Positions 16,851 to 24,680 of a DNA stretch of 64,000 nt are shown piece by piece (the first letter of the stretch is position 1; each line of letters opens with the position of its first letter). The stretch covers positions 372,001-436,000 of the forward strand of contig NZ_VRLV01000001.1 of assembly GCF_009760925.1 (NCBI RefSeq). Reading direction: 5' to 3'. This DNA is from Nonomuraea typhae. GTDB lineage: Bacteria; Actinomycetota; Actinomycetes; Streptosporangiales; Streptosporangiaceae. The translations under genes and the position numbers were made by a program. Below the pieces are notes generated by a model, which had not been told where the DNA came from, ran no database searches, and worked only from the letters and a program-made list of their open reading frames with translations.

Positions 16851-18668
16851 TCAGGGCGCAGTCAGGGCCACCGCGCGGTCCAGGGCGGGCGGGGTGACGG
16901 GACCCTTCGCGAGATACGCGCGCAGGGCCTCGTAGTCCCGGCTGCCGCGGACCGCGTCGGTGTAGCCGGCGAAGGCGGTGTACCCGTCGGCGCCGAGCAG
17001 GGTGAAGGCGAGCAGGGCCAGCCGGTAGGTCCGGCCGGTGTCCAGGGGCTTGCCGTCGATCAGGACGCGCTCGGGGGCGATCCGGTCGCCGACGGGCCGG
17101 CTCGTGTCATACGAGAAGCGGACGTTGCCCGACACCGCGAGCGGGGCGAAGCCGACCGTGCCGTTGGCCTGCGTCTGCCACTGCTGTTCCAGGGCCTGCT
17201 CGATCTGGCTGCCCTTGACGCTCACGGTGACGACCGGGTTGGCGTAGCCCCACGCGTTCCAGGACTCGCCGAGCAGCACCGCGCCGTCGGCGTCGGCCGG
17301 ATCCGCGCCCTTGGCGAAGAGCAGGTCGCCGCGGAGCGACTGGGCGCCCTTGAGCGGCGCCACCGCCAGCATGGCCAGCTCGGCGTCCGCGCTGTCGGCC
17401 TTTTCCGCGTCGGCGACCACGTTGCCGAGCGTGCTCTCGCCGTCGGCGTCCCGGGTCCTGGTCAGGTCGCCGGTGATGGTGCCGACCCGGCGGGCGGAGG
17501 TCTGCTTCTCCTTGGCCACCCAGTAGTCCACCATCTTCACCATGCCCGGATTCGGCGTGACATCGCGGGTCACCGGGTGGTTCACGGCGGTGGTCGCCTC
17601 ACGGATCACGTCACGGGTGCGCCGGTCGATCTTGAGGTTGATCTCGTTGATCAGCTTGCCGTGGAACCCCGCCTCGACCACCGGCCGCGGATTCCCCTCC
17701 GGGTCGGGCACCGAGCAGACGAACTGGGTGTGCCAGTGCCCGGTCACGATCGCGTCGATCTCCGGCGACGCCTGCCGGGCGAAGTCGAACGCCGGCCCGC
17801 TGGGACTGGCGTTGCACCGGTCATAGACGCCGCCCGCCGTACCGCCCTCATGGAGGTTGACCACGATCGCCTCGACACCGCGGCGCTTGAGCTCGGCCAC
17901 GTACTTGTTGGCCGTCTCCACCAGCGGCAGGTTGTCCAGCGACGGCTGGAACGACGTGGAGCCCTCCACCGTCGTCGGCGTCGTCAGGTTGATGAACCCG
18001 ACCGGCACCCCCTGGAAGTACTCCACCACATACGGCTTGAGCACCGGGCGCGTGCTGCCCTTGCGCGTGATGTTCGCGGTGGCGAAGTCGAAGCGCGCGC
18101 CGCGGAAACGCCGGCCGTCGGAGTCGCGGAAACAGCTGTCCACCTCGCGCTCGCCGAAACAGCGGCCCTTGCCCATGTGCTCGCGCAGGAAGTCCAGCGA
18201 CAGGTCCAGTTCGTGGTTGCCCACCGCGTTGAAACCGACGCCGATCTTGTTGAAGAACTCGATCGTCGGCTCGTCGGCATGCCGCGCGACCTCGGCGGGC
18301 CAGCCGCTGAAGCTGTCCCCGGTGGCGAAGGTCACCGTGTTGCGCTTGCCGGCGCGCAGCTTCTCGAGGTGGGTGGCGATGTACGGCGCGCCGCCGACGA
18401 CGATCGTCTTGCCCTGGGCGTCCCGGATGGTGCCGTTGGCGGTGTCGTTGTGGGGGCGGATGTAGCCGTGGAAGTCGGTCAGGGAGAGCAGCTGGACGTC
18501 GACGTCCCTGCGTCCGTGAGCGGACGATTCCTGGGGTGCTTGGACTTCTTGGACTTCTTGGGGTTCTGGGGTGGTGGTCGGATCTGTGGCGGCCAGGGCG
18601 GCGACCTGGGTGGAACCCAGGACGGCCAGGGCCGCGAGGACGACCGCGCCACGAAGGGGGAAACGCAC
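16851..18668 (-). CDS. Secreted 5'-nucleotidase / UDP-sugar hydrolase family protein
   Basis: A 605-residue exported metallophosphoesterase. A signal peptide of about 27 residues is followed by a short Pro/Glu/Gln linker. The metallophosphoesterase domain then shows LTDFHGY, ATGDSFSGW, FNAVGNHELD and IVTGHWHTQF, and supplies the two-metal site. The C-terminal 5_nucleotid_C domain (about 385-580) contains ESTLGNVVADA and AFTLLGADGYTAF. It would release phosphate and nucleosides from extracellular nucleotides. It starts with GTG behind TAGGAG. The histidine of the usual DxHG motif is present. It stands alone, convergent with the P450 pair. Confidence 0.9.
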   Translation of the reverse strand: MRFPLRGAVVLAALAVLGSTQVAALAATDPTTTPEPQEVQEVQAPQESSAHGRRDVDVQLLSLTDFHGYIRPHNDTANGTIRDAQGKTIVVGGAPYIATHLEKLRAGKRNTVTFATGDSFSGWPAEVARHADEPTIEFFNKIGVGFNAVGNHELDLSLDFLREHMGKGRCFGEREVDSCFRDSDGRRFRGARFDFATANITRKGSTRPVLKPYVVEYFQGVPVGFINLTTPTTVEGSTSFQPSLDNLPLVETANKYVAELKRRGVEAIVVNLHEGGTAGGVYDRCNASPSGPAFDFARQASPEIDAIVTGHWHTQFVCSVPDPEGNPRPVVEAGFHGKLINEINLKIDRRTRDVIREATTAVNHPVTRDVTPNPGMVKMVDYWVAKEKQTSARRVGTITGDLTRTRDADGESTLGNVVADAEKADSADAELAMLAVAPLKGAQSLRGDLLFAKGADPADADGAVLLGESWNAWGYANPVVTVSVKGSQIEQALEQQWQTQANGTVGFAPLAVSGNVRFSYDTSRPVGDRIAPERVLIDGKPLDTGRTYRLALLAFTLLGADGYTAFAGYTDAVRGSRDYEALRAYLAKGPVTPPALDRAVALTAP

Positions 18669-19094
18669 GCAAAGCTCCTATTGTCGGGTGTTGCGCGGTA
18701 GATCCTTCGGTTTCCGTCCGTCCGTTTGGTGAAGGCTGCACCACGCCCCGGCAAACGATCATCTACAGGTTTGCTCCGCCGGGCCGGTCTTGGCTGCTTG
18801 CGGGCTGGTGGGGTTTGGCCGGGTGGAGTGAGTCGGGTGGGGCTGAACCGGGGCGGGACCGCGATGGTGTCGGCTCGGCGGGGTGCGACGCGGGTGGCCG
18901 TCGCCGGTGAACTGGGCGCGGCGCTCGAGGCGCGGGGAGGTGTGTGCGGGGAGGCATGTGTGGCGAACCGGCGCGTAGAGCCGTATGCGGTGGGGCGACG
19001 AGCCGGATGGGGCGGTGAGCTGGGTGAGGCGGCGAGTTAGTCGGGGCGGTGAGCTGGGTGGAGCAAGTCAGGTGAGCGATCTTTGCTGGGTGAT
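18669..19094. other. Intergenic stretch between nucleotidase and SOS promoter
   Basis: No gene is supported. The first about 90 bases must hold the nucleotidase promoter. Further right are G-rich direct repeats (GGGGCGGTGAGCTGGGTG near 19009 and again near 19042). Open frames here lack ribosome binding sites and family resemblance. Confidence 0.5.
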
Positions 19095-19150
19095 CGAACC
19101 CGTGTTCGCGAATCGGTTGACATCCGAGGTGATCGAAATTATGTTCGATC
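19095..19150 (+). promoter_or_regulatory. LexA-type SOS promoter
   Basis: Box 1 (19095-19108) reads CGAACCCGTGTTCG and matches the actinobacterial SOS box CGAAC-n4-GTTCG exactly in both arms. Box 2 (19134-19147) is CGAAATTATGTTCG inside a 20-bp palindrome, GATCGAA to TTCGATC. TTGACA (19117-19122) and TATGTT (19140-19145) are 17 bp apart, so box 2 covers the -10 and box 1 lies just upstream of the -35. Bound LexA would block this promoter. The predicted start is near 19152. Confidence 0.7.
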
Positions 19151-19414
19151 CTGGATGTGAGGCTCGCGGCTCACGTCTGCAGGACCTGGTCGCGGGTGCA
19201 TCGCCATCCCCATGGCGGGGCTCCGCGATCAGGGTCCACGGGCGAAAGGGCGCGTCCTCGTCGTCGGCGGAGACGAGTGGGCGCGTCCCGGCCGGACGGG
19301 GTGAGGGGAAGCTCCTCGTCCGGCCGCCCGGCGGAAATGTCGGTGGGCTCTGACAGTGTTAGCACCACCGGCGGAAACGCCGGCAGCCCTCATAACCCCA
19401 AGGAGGCGCGCAAG

Positions 19415-19861
19415 ATGTCCCGACGGCAGACAGAGACCACCGGCCCCCGGCTGTCGCCCGCGGTCCGGGCACACCTGGCGGATTCACGTGCCTGCCTGGC
19501 CGAGGCGACGACGGCCCGCACCCCGGCGACACGATACGTAGCAGCCCATATGGCAGCCCTGAGGGCGGCCGCCGCGGTCCTGGCCGCCCACCCCCGCCCC
19601 ACGGAGGGCCGCAGACGCCGCCTGCGCAGCGCCTGGGATCTCCTCCCCGAAGCCGAGCCCCAGCTCTCCCCGTGGGCCGCCTACTTCGCGCAGAGCGCCG
19701 CCAAGCGCGCCGCAGCCGAGGCAGGCGTGGTCCGCGGCATCTCGGCCGCCGACGCCGACGAACTCCTGGCCGAGGCCGAAACCTTCGTCACCACGGCCGA
19801 GACCCTCCTCGGCGCCCCCGCCCAGCCCCAACTCCCCATCGACATCCCCCTCGCCGGCTGA
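19415..19861 (+). CDS. SAV_6107-family HEPN-domain protein
   Basis: A 148-residue, nearly all-helical protein. The block RYVAAHMAALRAAAAVLAA (from residue 40) and the following WDLLPEAEPQLSPWAAYFAQSA match the SAV_6107-like HEPN family of actinobacteria, for which a link with error-prone DNA polymerase loci is recalled rather than shown here. R40-x4-H45 fits the R-x4-6-H spacing of HEPN ribonucleases, but catalysis is not established. AAGGAGG lies 8 bases before the ATG. The only promoter seen upstream carries two LexA boxes, with about 260 bases of leader containing a CCGGCG-GAAA-CGCCGG hairpin at 19368-19383. No polymerase gene adjoins it here. Confidence 0.72.
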   Translation: MSRRQTETTGPRLSPAVRAHLADSRACLAEATTARTPATRYVAAHMAALRAAAAVLAAHPRPTEGRRRRLRSAWDLLPEAEPQLSPWAAYFAQSAAKRAAAEAGVVRGISAADADELLAEAETFVTTAETLLGAPAQPQLPIDIPLAG

Positions 19862-20111
19862 CCGCGAGCACGACGGCATGGCCTTCCCCCATGCCCGCTC
19901 CCACCGGCGAGGGGGCTCCCACCCAACCCCCAACTCGGCCAACCAGGCACCCTTCCTCGGCCCCTCCCGCGCGCCGCAAACCATCCATGCGCCGCCCGAG
20001 CGCGCCGGAAGTCCCGTAGACATTCCCGGCGCCCCTGGCCCGAGGCTCTACGGCGCGCGGATGGCATAGCCCTGCCTCCGGCAGCCACCCTCCTGGACCT
20101 CCCTGACCACC
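19862..20111. other. Gap after the HEPN gene
   Basis: A Pro/Ala-codon-like, GC-rich stretch without a supported gene. It leads into the 234-bp repeat. Frames through it are continuous on several strands, which reflects base composition rather than coding. Confidence 0.4.
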
Positions 20112-20345
20112 CGAGGGGGTTGTCCCGCGCCGCGCGGTGGGATGGAGTACGGCGGAGCCCGGCGCGGCATAACGGCGACCAGCACGGGCCACGGCCCCCG
20201 GCCGGCGAACCGCCGTAACGGCGGGCACCACGTCCGACGTGAGAAGCGACCCCCACGACCGACACCAGCCACCAACGACGGGTGGCGCCAACCAGGCCCC
20301 GCCGTAAAAGAAAAGGCCCCCCCACCACGGAGGAGAAAGACGTCC
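20112..20345 (+). repeat. Dispersed 234-bp repeat, copy A
   Basis: Nearly identical to the reverse complement of 23361-23594, with about four or five differences by eye (for example CGGCATAA/CGGTATAA, and 7 versus 6 C in a C-run). It contains small palindromes (CGCCGTAACGGCG, and CACGTC/GACGTG arms). The end reading GTAAAAGAAAAGGCCCC faces the 3' end of the dehydrogenase gene, about 120 bp away. No transposase or target-site duplication is visible. Confidence 0.85.
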
Positions 20346-20416
20346 GCCGTAACTAGGGGAGTCCGGTGGAGAAGGACATGCGCCGTAACAAGGGAAGCCC
20401 GGTGGAGAATGACGCC
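20345..20416 (+). repeat. Two 36-bp tandem units attached to repeat copy A
   Basis: Units 20345-20380 and 20381-20416 share CGCCGTAAC at the start and CCGGTGGAGAA in the middle. A partial unit lies within the end of copy A and a decayed unit follows to about 20460. Copy B has a single unit at the corresponding place, so the number of units differs between copies. Confidence 0.7.
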
Positions 20417-20465
20417 CGCGATGGACAGGTGACAAGGGAACCCCGCTACGGAGGAGGCGGCCCGT

Positions 20466-22676
20466 TCAGTCGAGGAGTTTGTCCGGGGTGATGGGCAGGT
20501 CGCGGACTCGGATGCCCGTGGCGTTGTGGACGGCGTTGGCGATGGCGGCTGCGGTGCCCACGATGCCGAGTTCCCCGATGCCGCGTGCGCCCAGGTCGCT
20601 CAGCAGGGTGTCCGGGTGGTTGAGGAAGTGGATGTCCATGGGCGGGACGTCCGGGCCGGCCGGGATCAGGTAGTCGGCCAGGGTGGCGTTGGTGAATCGG
20701 GCGGTGGACGGGTCCAGGTGGAGGTTCTCCAGCAGTGCTTGGCCGATGCCCATGACGATGCCGCCGGCGATCTGGCTGCGGGCGGTCTTCTCGTTGACGA
20801 TGCGGCCGGCGTCGACTGTGCAGACCCAGCGGGTGACGCGGGGTTCGGCGGTCCAGCGGTGGACGCGTACTTCGCAGAAATGGGCGCCGAAGGAGCGGAA
20901 GGCGTGGGTGGTGGAGGAGTTGCGGGGTGAGGTGGCCAACGCTTCGACGGCCGGTGTCTCGATGTCGGTCAGGAACGCGCCGAACGGCATCGCGATGCCG
21001 CCGCCCCGGAGTGTGCCGCGGGCGTAGGTGACGCGGTGGCCGGCGAAGGGGGAGCGCGGGTGGCTGGCCGCGAGGTTCAGGAGGGTTCTGGTCGCATCTT
21101 CGGCGGCCAGCAGTACGGCGGGGCCGTTCGTGGAGGTGGAACCGGAGCCGCCGGCGTTGGCGGCGGGCGGTGCGGACGAGTCGCCCAGCGAGGGTGTGAT
21201 GCGGTGGGCGGGGATGCCGAGGACGTCCGCGGCCAGCATGACGAACACGGTGGACTGGCCGGTGCCCAGGTCGGCGGCGGTGCCGGAGACGGTGGCGGTG
21301 CCGTCGGACAGGAGGCGCACCTTGATGGCGGCCTGGCCGCGGGAGGCGCCGTGGGTGGCGGTGGCCATGCCGTACCCGACGAGCCAGTCGCCCTCGACGC
21401 GGCGGCCGGGGACGGGGTCGCGTTCCGGCCAGCCGAACAGGGCGGCGCCGAGGCGGTAGCACTCGTCCAGGTGCTTGCCGGACCACGGGCGGCGGTTGTC
21501 CTGGCGGATGGGGGTGTTGTTCTTCAGGCGCAGGTCGAGGGGGTCGATGCCGAGTTCGGCGGCGAGTTCGTCCATGGCGCTTTCGAGGGCGAAGGAGCCG
21601 TTGGACTCCTGCGGGGCGCGCATGATGGTGCCGCAGGGCACGTCGAGGGTGACGGCGCTGCGGCTGACGTGCAGGTTCCGGGAGCCGTAGAGGATGAGGG
21701 AGAGGTTGGCGGCGGGCTCGTGGAAGCCGTTGGAGGCGGACTTGCTGGAGACGCCGTCGTTCTTGACCGCGACGAGGGTGCCGTCGGCGGCGGCGCCGAG
21801 CGAGACGGTCTGCCGGGTGAAGGGGCGGTGGCCGACGACCGTGCACGTCTGCTCGCGGGTCAGCACGGTCTTCACGGGACGGCCGAGGGCCCGGGCCGCC
21901 GCGGCGGTGAGCGGGGTGTGGGCCCACATGCCCCACTTGTTGCCGAATCCGCCGCCGACATACGGGTTGATGACGTGGATCTTGTCGGCTTCGATGCCCA
22001 GCGTCTCGGAAAGCCGGTCCACGACCAGGCGGACGCCTTGCGAGGCCGTGTGGACGGTCAGGTGGTCGCCGGTCCAGGAGGCGAGGGTGGCGTGCGGCTC
22101 CAGGGCGGCGTGGGTCTCGGCGGGGGTGGTGTAGGTGGCGGTGACGGTGACCGCGCCGGCGGTCAGAGCCTCGTCGATGGAGCCGATGCCGGGTTCGAGG
22201 ATGTCCGTGACCGGTGTGCCGCCGATCGGGGCGGGGAGGCCGCCGGGGAAGGAGGCGCGGGGCGGCTGCGTGTCGTAGCGGACGCGTACCCGGGCCGCTG
22301 CGTCCCTGGCCTGTTCGAACGTCTCGGCCACGACCAGCCCGATCGCCTGGCCGTGGTAGCGGATCTCGGGGCTCTGGATGGGCGGGGTGAGCTCGGCGTT
22401 CTCCTCGCGGGCGTAGGGGTGGAGCTTGAGCGGGTTGAACGGCGAATACACCGCCAGCACCCCGGGCGCTTCGGCGGGCACGTCCATCGCCAGGATGGTG
22501 CCCTTGGCGACGGTGCTGGTCAGGAGGTAGCCGTGGGCGAGGCGGGCGGGGGTGTGGTCGGCGGCGTAGCGGGCCCGGCCGGTGACCTTGAGCGGGCCGT
22601 CCTCCCGGTTCATCGTGGCGGGGCGGGGGCTTGGCGGGTTTCCGGTGGGATTCGTCGCTCGTGGGTCGTGGGTCAC
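20466..22676 (-). CDS. Molybdopterin-binding (large) subunit of a xanthine dehydrogenase-family enzyme
   Basis: A 736-residue YagR/XdhA-type large subunit that binds molybdenum cofactor and oxidises an aldehyde or purine. Visible blocks are GPLKVTGRARYAADH at the N terminus, NPYVGGGFGNKWG, RAPQESNGSFALESAMDEL, and GARGIGELGIVG near the C terminus with the catalytic Glu in GIGE. GTG at 22676 is preferred (GGGAGG upstream); an ATG at 22738 would add 21 residues. The partner FAD and 2Fe-2S subunits normally encoded just upstream are absent, and the gene faces a divergent neighbour. It is intact in length but may need subunits encoded elsewhere. Confidence 0.86.
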   Translation of the reverse strand: MTHDPRATNPTGNPPSPRPATMNREDGPLKVTGRARYAADHTPARLAHGYLLTSTVAKGTILAMDVPAEAPGVLAVYSPFNPLKLHPYAREENAELTPPIQSPEIRYHGQAIGLVVAETFEQARDAAARVRVRYDTQPPRASFPGGLPAPIGGTPVTDILEPGIGSIDEALTAGAVTVTATYTTPAETHAALEPHATLASWTGDHLTVHTASQGVRLVVDRLSETLGIEADKIHVINPYVGGGFGNKWGMWAHTPLTAAAARALGRPVKTVLTREQTCTVVGHRPFTRQTVSLGAAADGTLVAVKNDGVSSKSASNGFHEPAANLSLILYGSRNLHVSRSAVTLDVPCGTIMRAPQESNGSFALESAMDELAAELGIDPLDLRLKNNTPIRQDNRRPWSGKHLDECYRLGAALFGWPERDPVPGRRVEGDWLVGYGMATATHGASRGQAAIKVRLLSDGTATVSGTAADLGTGQSTVFVMLAADVLGIPAHRITPSLGDSSAPPAANAGGSGSTSTNGPAVLLAAEDATRTLLNLAASHPRSPFAGHRVTYARGTLRGGGIAMPFGAFLTDIETPAVEALATSPRNSSTTHAFRSFGAHFCEVRVHRWTAEPRVTRWVCTVDAGRIVNEKTARSQIAGGIVMGIGQALLENLHLDPSTARFTNATLADYLIPAGPDVPPMDIHFLNHPDTLLSDLGARGIGELGIVGTAAAIANAVHNATGIRVRDLPITPDKLLD

Positions 22677-22902
22677 CTCGCCGCCTCCCTCGGGGTTCGC
22701 GCGGCGGTACGGCGCGGCCGCTTCATCATTGTCGGCCATGGGAAAGCGATTTCCCAGACGGTCTTGATGGGGACACATCCGCTTTCGCTCAGGGCCGATC
22801 TGTTCGGCGCGAGCGTCCTTCGCCTGGTCGGGACCGCCGGCCGCGCCAGCCGCACCGGCTGGGCAGGGCACGTGATCGCCTGCTGGGGCTATCGTCGCGT
22901 GA

Positions 22903-23343
22903 ATGAGCGATGAACGATTGACCGGCGCCGTCCAACTGCCCGAGGGTGGCGGCTGGGTCCGCGGCCGCGGCTACCGCAAGCCGCTGCCGGGGGGCCCGCA
23001 GCCGTCCTATGGGCTGTATCTGGGCTCGGCGCGGGTGCGCAGGAAACTCGACCATGCCTGGGCGCACGACTGGATCGAGTGGCCGGACTTCCTGCTGCCG
23101 CGTGACACGCCGGGAGCCGTGCGGCTGATCCGGGCGCTGCACGGGCGGGTGGCGGCGGGGGAACTCGCCGAAGTGGCCTGCGGGGGCGGCGTGGGGCGCA
23201 CGGGGACGGTGCTCTCGTGCCTGGCCGTGCTGTCGGGCCTCACGCCGGACGACGCGATCGCCTGGACGCGGGCGTCGTATCACCCCCGCGCCGTGGAAAC
23301 GCCCTGGCAGCGGAGGTGGATCGCCCGCTTTCCCGCCGCCTGA
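22903..23343 (+). CDS. Dual-specificity/protein-tyrosine-phosphatase-like protein
   Basis: A 146-residue protein with a PTP-type phosphate loop, VACGGGVGRTGTVLSCLAVL: Cys-x5-Arg-Thr is kept, but the residue before the cysteine is Ala rather than the usual His. An Asp in WIEWPDFLLPRD could be the general acid. The C-terminal WTRASYHPRAVETPWQRRWI is typical of small actinobacterial relatives. It probably dephosphorylates a protein or small phosphoester in the cytoplasm. It diverges from the dehydrogenase gene 226 bp away and ends 17 bp before repeat copy B. Confidence 0.72.
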   Translation: MSDERLTGAVQLPEGGGWVRGRGYRKPLPGGPQPSYGLYLGSARVRRKLDHAWAHDWIEWPDFLLPRDTPGAVRLIRALHGRVAAGELAEVACGGGVGRTGTVLSCLAVLSGLTPDDAIAWTRASYHPRAVETPWQRRWIARFPAA

Positions 23344-23344
23344 T

Positions 23345-23594
23345 GGGGTTCCCCCTGTTTCGGAGGTCTTTCTCCTCCGTGGTGGGGGGCCTTTTCTTTT
23401 ACGGCGGGGCCTGGTTGGCGCCACCCGTCGTTGGTGGCTGGTGTCGGTCGTGGGGGTCGCTTCTCACGTCGGACGTGGTGCCCGCCGTTACGGCGGTTCG
23501 TCGGCCGGGGGCCGTGGCCCGTGCTGGTCGCCGTTATACCGCGCCGGGCTCCGCCGTACTCCATCCCACCGCGCGGCGCGGGACAACCCCCTCG
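23345..23594 (-). repeat. Dispersed 234-bp repeat, copy B, with one adjoining unit
   Basis: The core 23361-23594 is the reverse complement of copy A with about 98 percent identity by eye. The segment 23345-23384 contains one copy of the 36-bp-type unit, including a CGGAGG-TCTTTCT-CCTCCG hairpin, directly after the phosphatase stop codon. Read outward from either gene, the same RNA would follow the stop codon: the hairpin region, GGCCTTTTCTTTTACGG, then the structured body. Confidence 0.85.
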
Positions 23595-23843
23595 GATGGC
23601 CGGGGCGCCTGGCAGGGCAAGTCCGCCGGCGGCACAAATCCGCGGGCTGCCAGGCTGCGGGGACCCAAGCTTCCGGGCCAAGGCTGAAGGGCGAGTAAGC
23701 CGCGAAGCGGCCACGTCGCGAGGCCGGGCCAAGCCGCGAGGCGGGCAAAGGTGCCGGGTGGGCAAGGTGCCCGGTGGGCACCTGGTGGGTGGCCGGGGAC
23801 GCCCGCCGGGACCGCTCGGGACAGCCGCCCACCGGGGTGAAGT
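23595..23843. other. Gap between repeat B and the bldD terminator
   Basis: No gene supported. It holds loosely repeated pieces (CCGCGAGGC, GGTGCCGGGTGGGC and GGTGCCCGGTGGGC) but nothing that looks coding. Confidence 0.4.
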
Positions 23844-23874
23844 AGGGCGCGCCTGGGAAGGCGGGCGCGCCCTT
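23844..23874 (-). terminator. Hairpin terminator of bldD
   Basis: AGGGCGCGCC (23844-23853) pairs perfectly with GGCGCGCCCT (23864-23873) around a 10-base loop. It lies 14 bp beyond the bldD stop on the minus strand. Confidence 0.7.
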
Positions 23875-23887
23875 GTGGTGCAAGTGG

Positions 23888-24382
23888 TCAGAACGACTCG
23901 ACGGCCCGGCGGGCCTCGGCGTCCAGGACGCCCCAGCTGATCAGTTCCTCGGTCAGCTCACTGGGCGACTTGTCATAGATCACCGCCAGGGAGCGCAGGT
24001 CCTCCTGGCGGATGGAGAGCACCTTGCCGTTGTAGTCCCCGCGCTGCGACTGGATGGTCGCCGCGTAGCGGGCCAGGGCTCCGGCCTTCTCCTTGGGGAG
24101 CGTGGCCAGGCGCTCGAGGTCGATGACAAGCTTCGGGGTGGGGCCGAGCGGGCTGGGAGCGGCGCCGCCCGGGAGGAGCTCGGAGACGGGAACCCCGTAG
24201 AAGTCGGCAAGCTCGGCAAGCTTCTGCACCGTGACGGCGCGGTCGCCACGCTCGTAGGACCCAACGACCACGGCTTTCCAGCGTCCGCGCGACTTCTCCT
24301 CCACTCCGTGCAGGGACAGCCCCTGCTGGGTGCGGATGGCGCGGAGTCGTGCACCCAGCGACTTGGCGTACTCAGACGGCAT
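23888..24382 (-). CDS. bldD: BldD, developmental master regulator
   Basis: A 164-residue protein matching BldD almost block for block. The Xre-type helix-turn-helix occupies residues 5-70 (LRAIRTQQGLSLHGVEEKS, VGSYERGDRAVTV). The C-terminal domain keeps the cyclic-di-GMP signature R114-G-D116 and R125-Q-E-D128; only the third position of the second motif differs from the S. coelicolor RQDD. BldD dimerises through a c-di-GMP tetramer and represses sporulation genes during vegetative growth. A BldD-like box at 24532-24544 suggests autoregulation. It is monocistronic with its own terminator, and its presence indicates a mycelial, sporulating life style. Confidence 0.96.
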   Translation of the reverse strand: MPSEYAKSLGARLRAIRTQQGLSLHGVEEKSRGRWKAVVVGSYERGDRAVTVQKLAELADFYGVPVSELLPGGAAPSPLGPTPKLVIDLERLATLPKEKAGALARYAATIQSQRGDYNGKVLSIRQEDLRSLAVIYDKSPSELTEELISWGVLDAEARRAVESF

Positions 24383-24680
24383 CGTGTGGCCCCCCGGCTC
24401 TCGTATGTACTTGCCTCAGTAGATTCTCCTCCCACGCGCCGTATGCCCCGGCCACCGGGGGGTCTGGTGCCAAGCTCGGCACCATCGGTAGCCATGGCCC
24501 CGGGTTTACCCCAGAACGCCACGTGGAGTGGTTACGCACAGTGACGGTAAAGGGGGTTCAGCCGAAGGTCAAGCTGATTGGAAAAAAGATGCCGAATCCG
24601 GTCCGGTATGGAACGCCTCAATCGCCCCGCTTGTCCCGTTGATAACAGTACTTCGTCATAGTTTGACGAGGGATATCCAG
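24383..24680. other. Upstream region of bldD
   Basis: A 298-bp non-coding stretch between the bldD start and the universal stress gene's 3' end. It should carry the bldD promoter(s) and contains the BldD-like box. The right half (24590-24680) is comparatively AT-rich. No RNA gene is recognised. Confidence 0.5.
24532..24544. promoter_or_regulatory. Candidate BldD box
   Basis: TTACGCACAGTGA fits the BldD consensus TnACnC(A/T)GnGTnA at all defined positions except one (C for G at position 8). It is 150 bp upstream of the bldD start codon. BldD is known to repress its own gene in Streptomyces. Confidence 0.45.

Noticed and set aside
18726..19353. Open frames of 70-122 codons before the HEPN gene
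   Set aside because: They cross the LexA-box promoter, lack ribosome binding sites and have no recognisable similarity; in particular no imuA or imuB remnant could be seen.
20142..20432. A 96-codon frame within repeat copy A, also largely open in copy B
   Set aside because: No ribosome site. The few differences between copies include one that changes an amino acid (A/T) and one indel in the C-run that would break the frame, so protein coding is not supported.
20112..23594. The inverted-repeat pair as ends of a composite transposon
   Set aside because: No transposase, no target-site duplication seen, and the internal genes face away from each other with each repeat tied to a gene 3' end. A dispersed repeat fits better.
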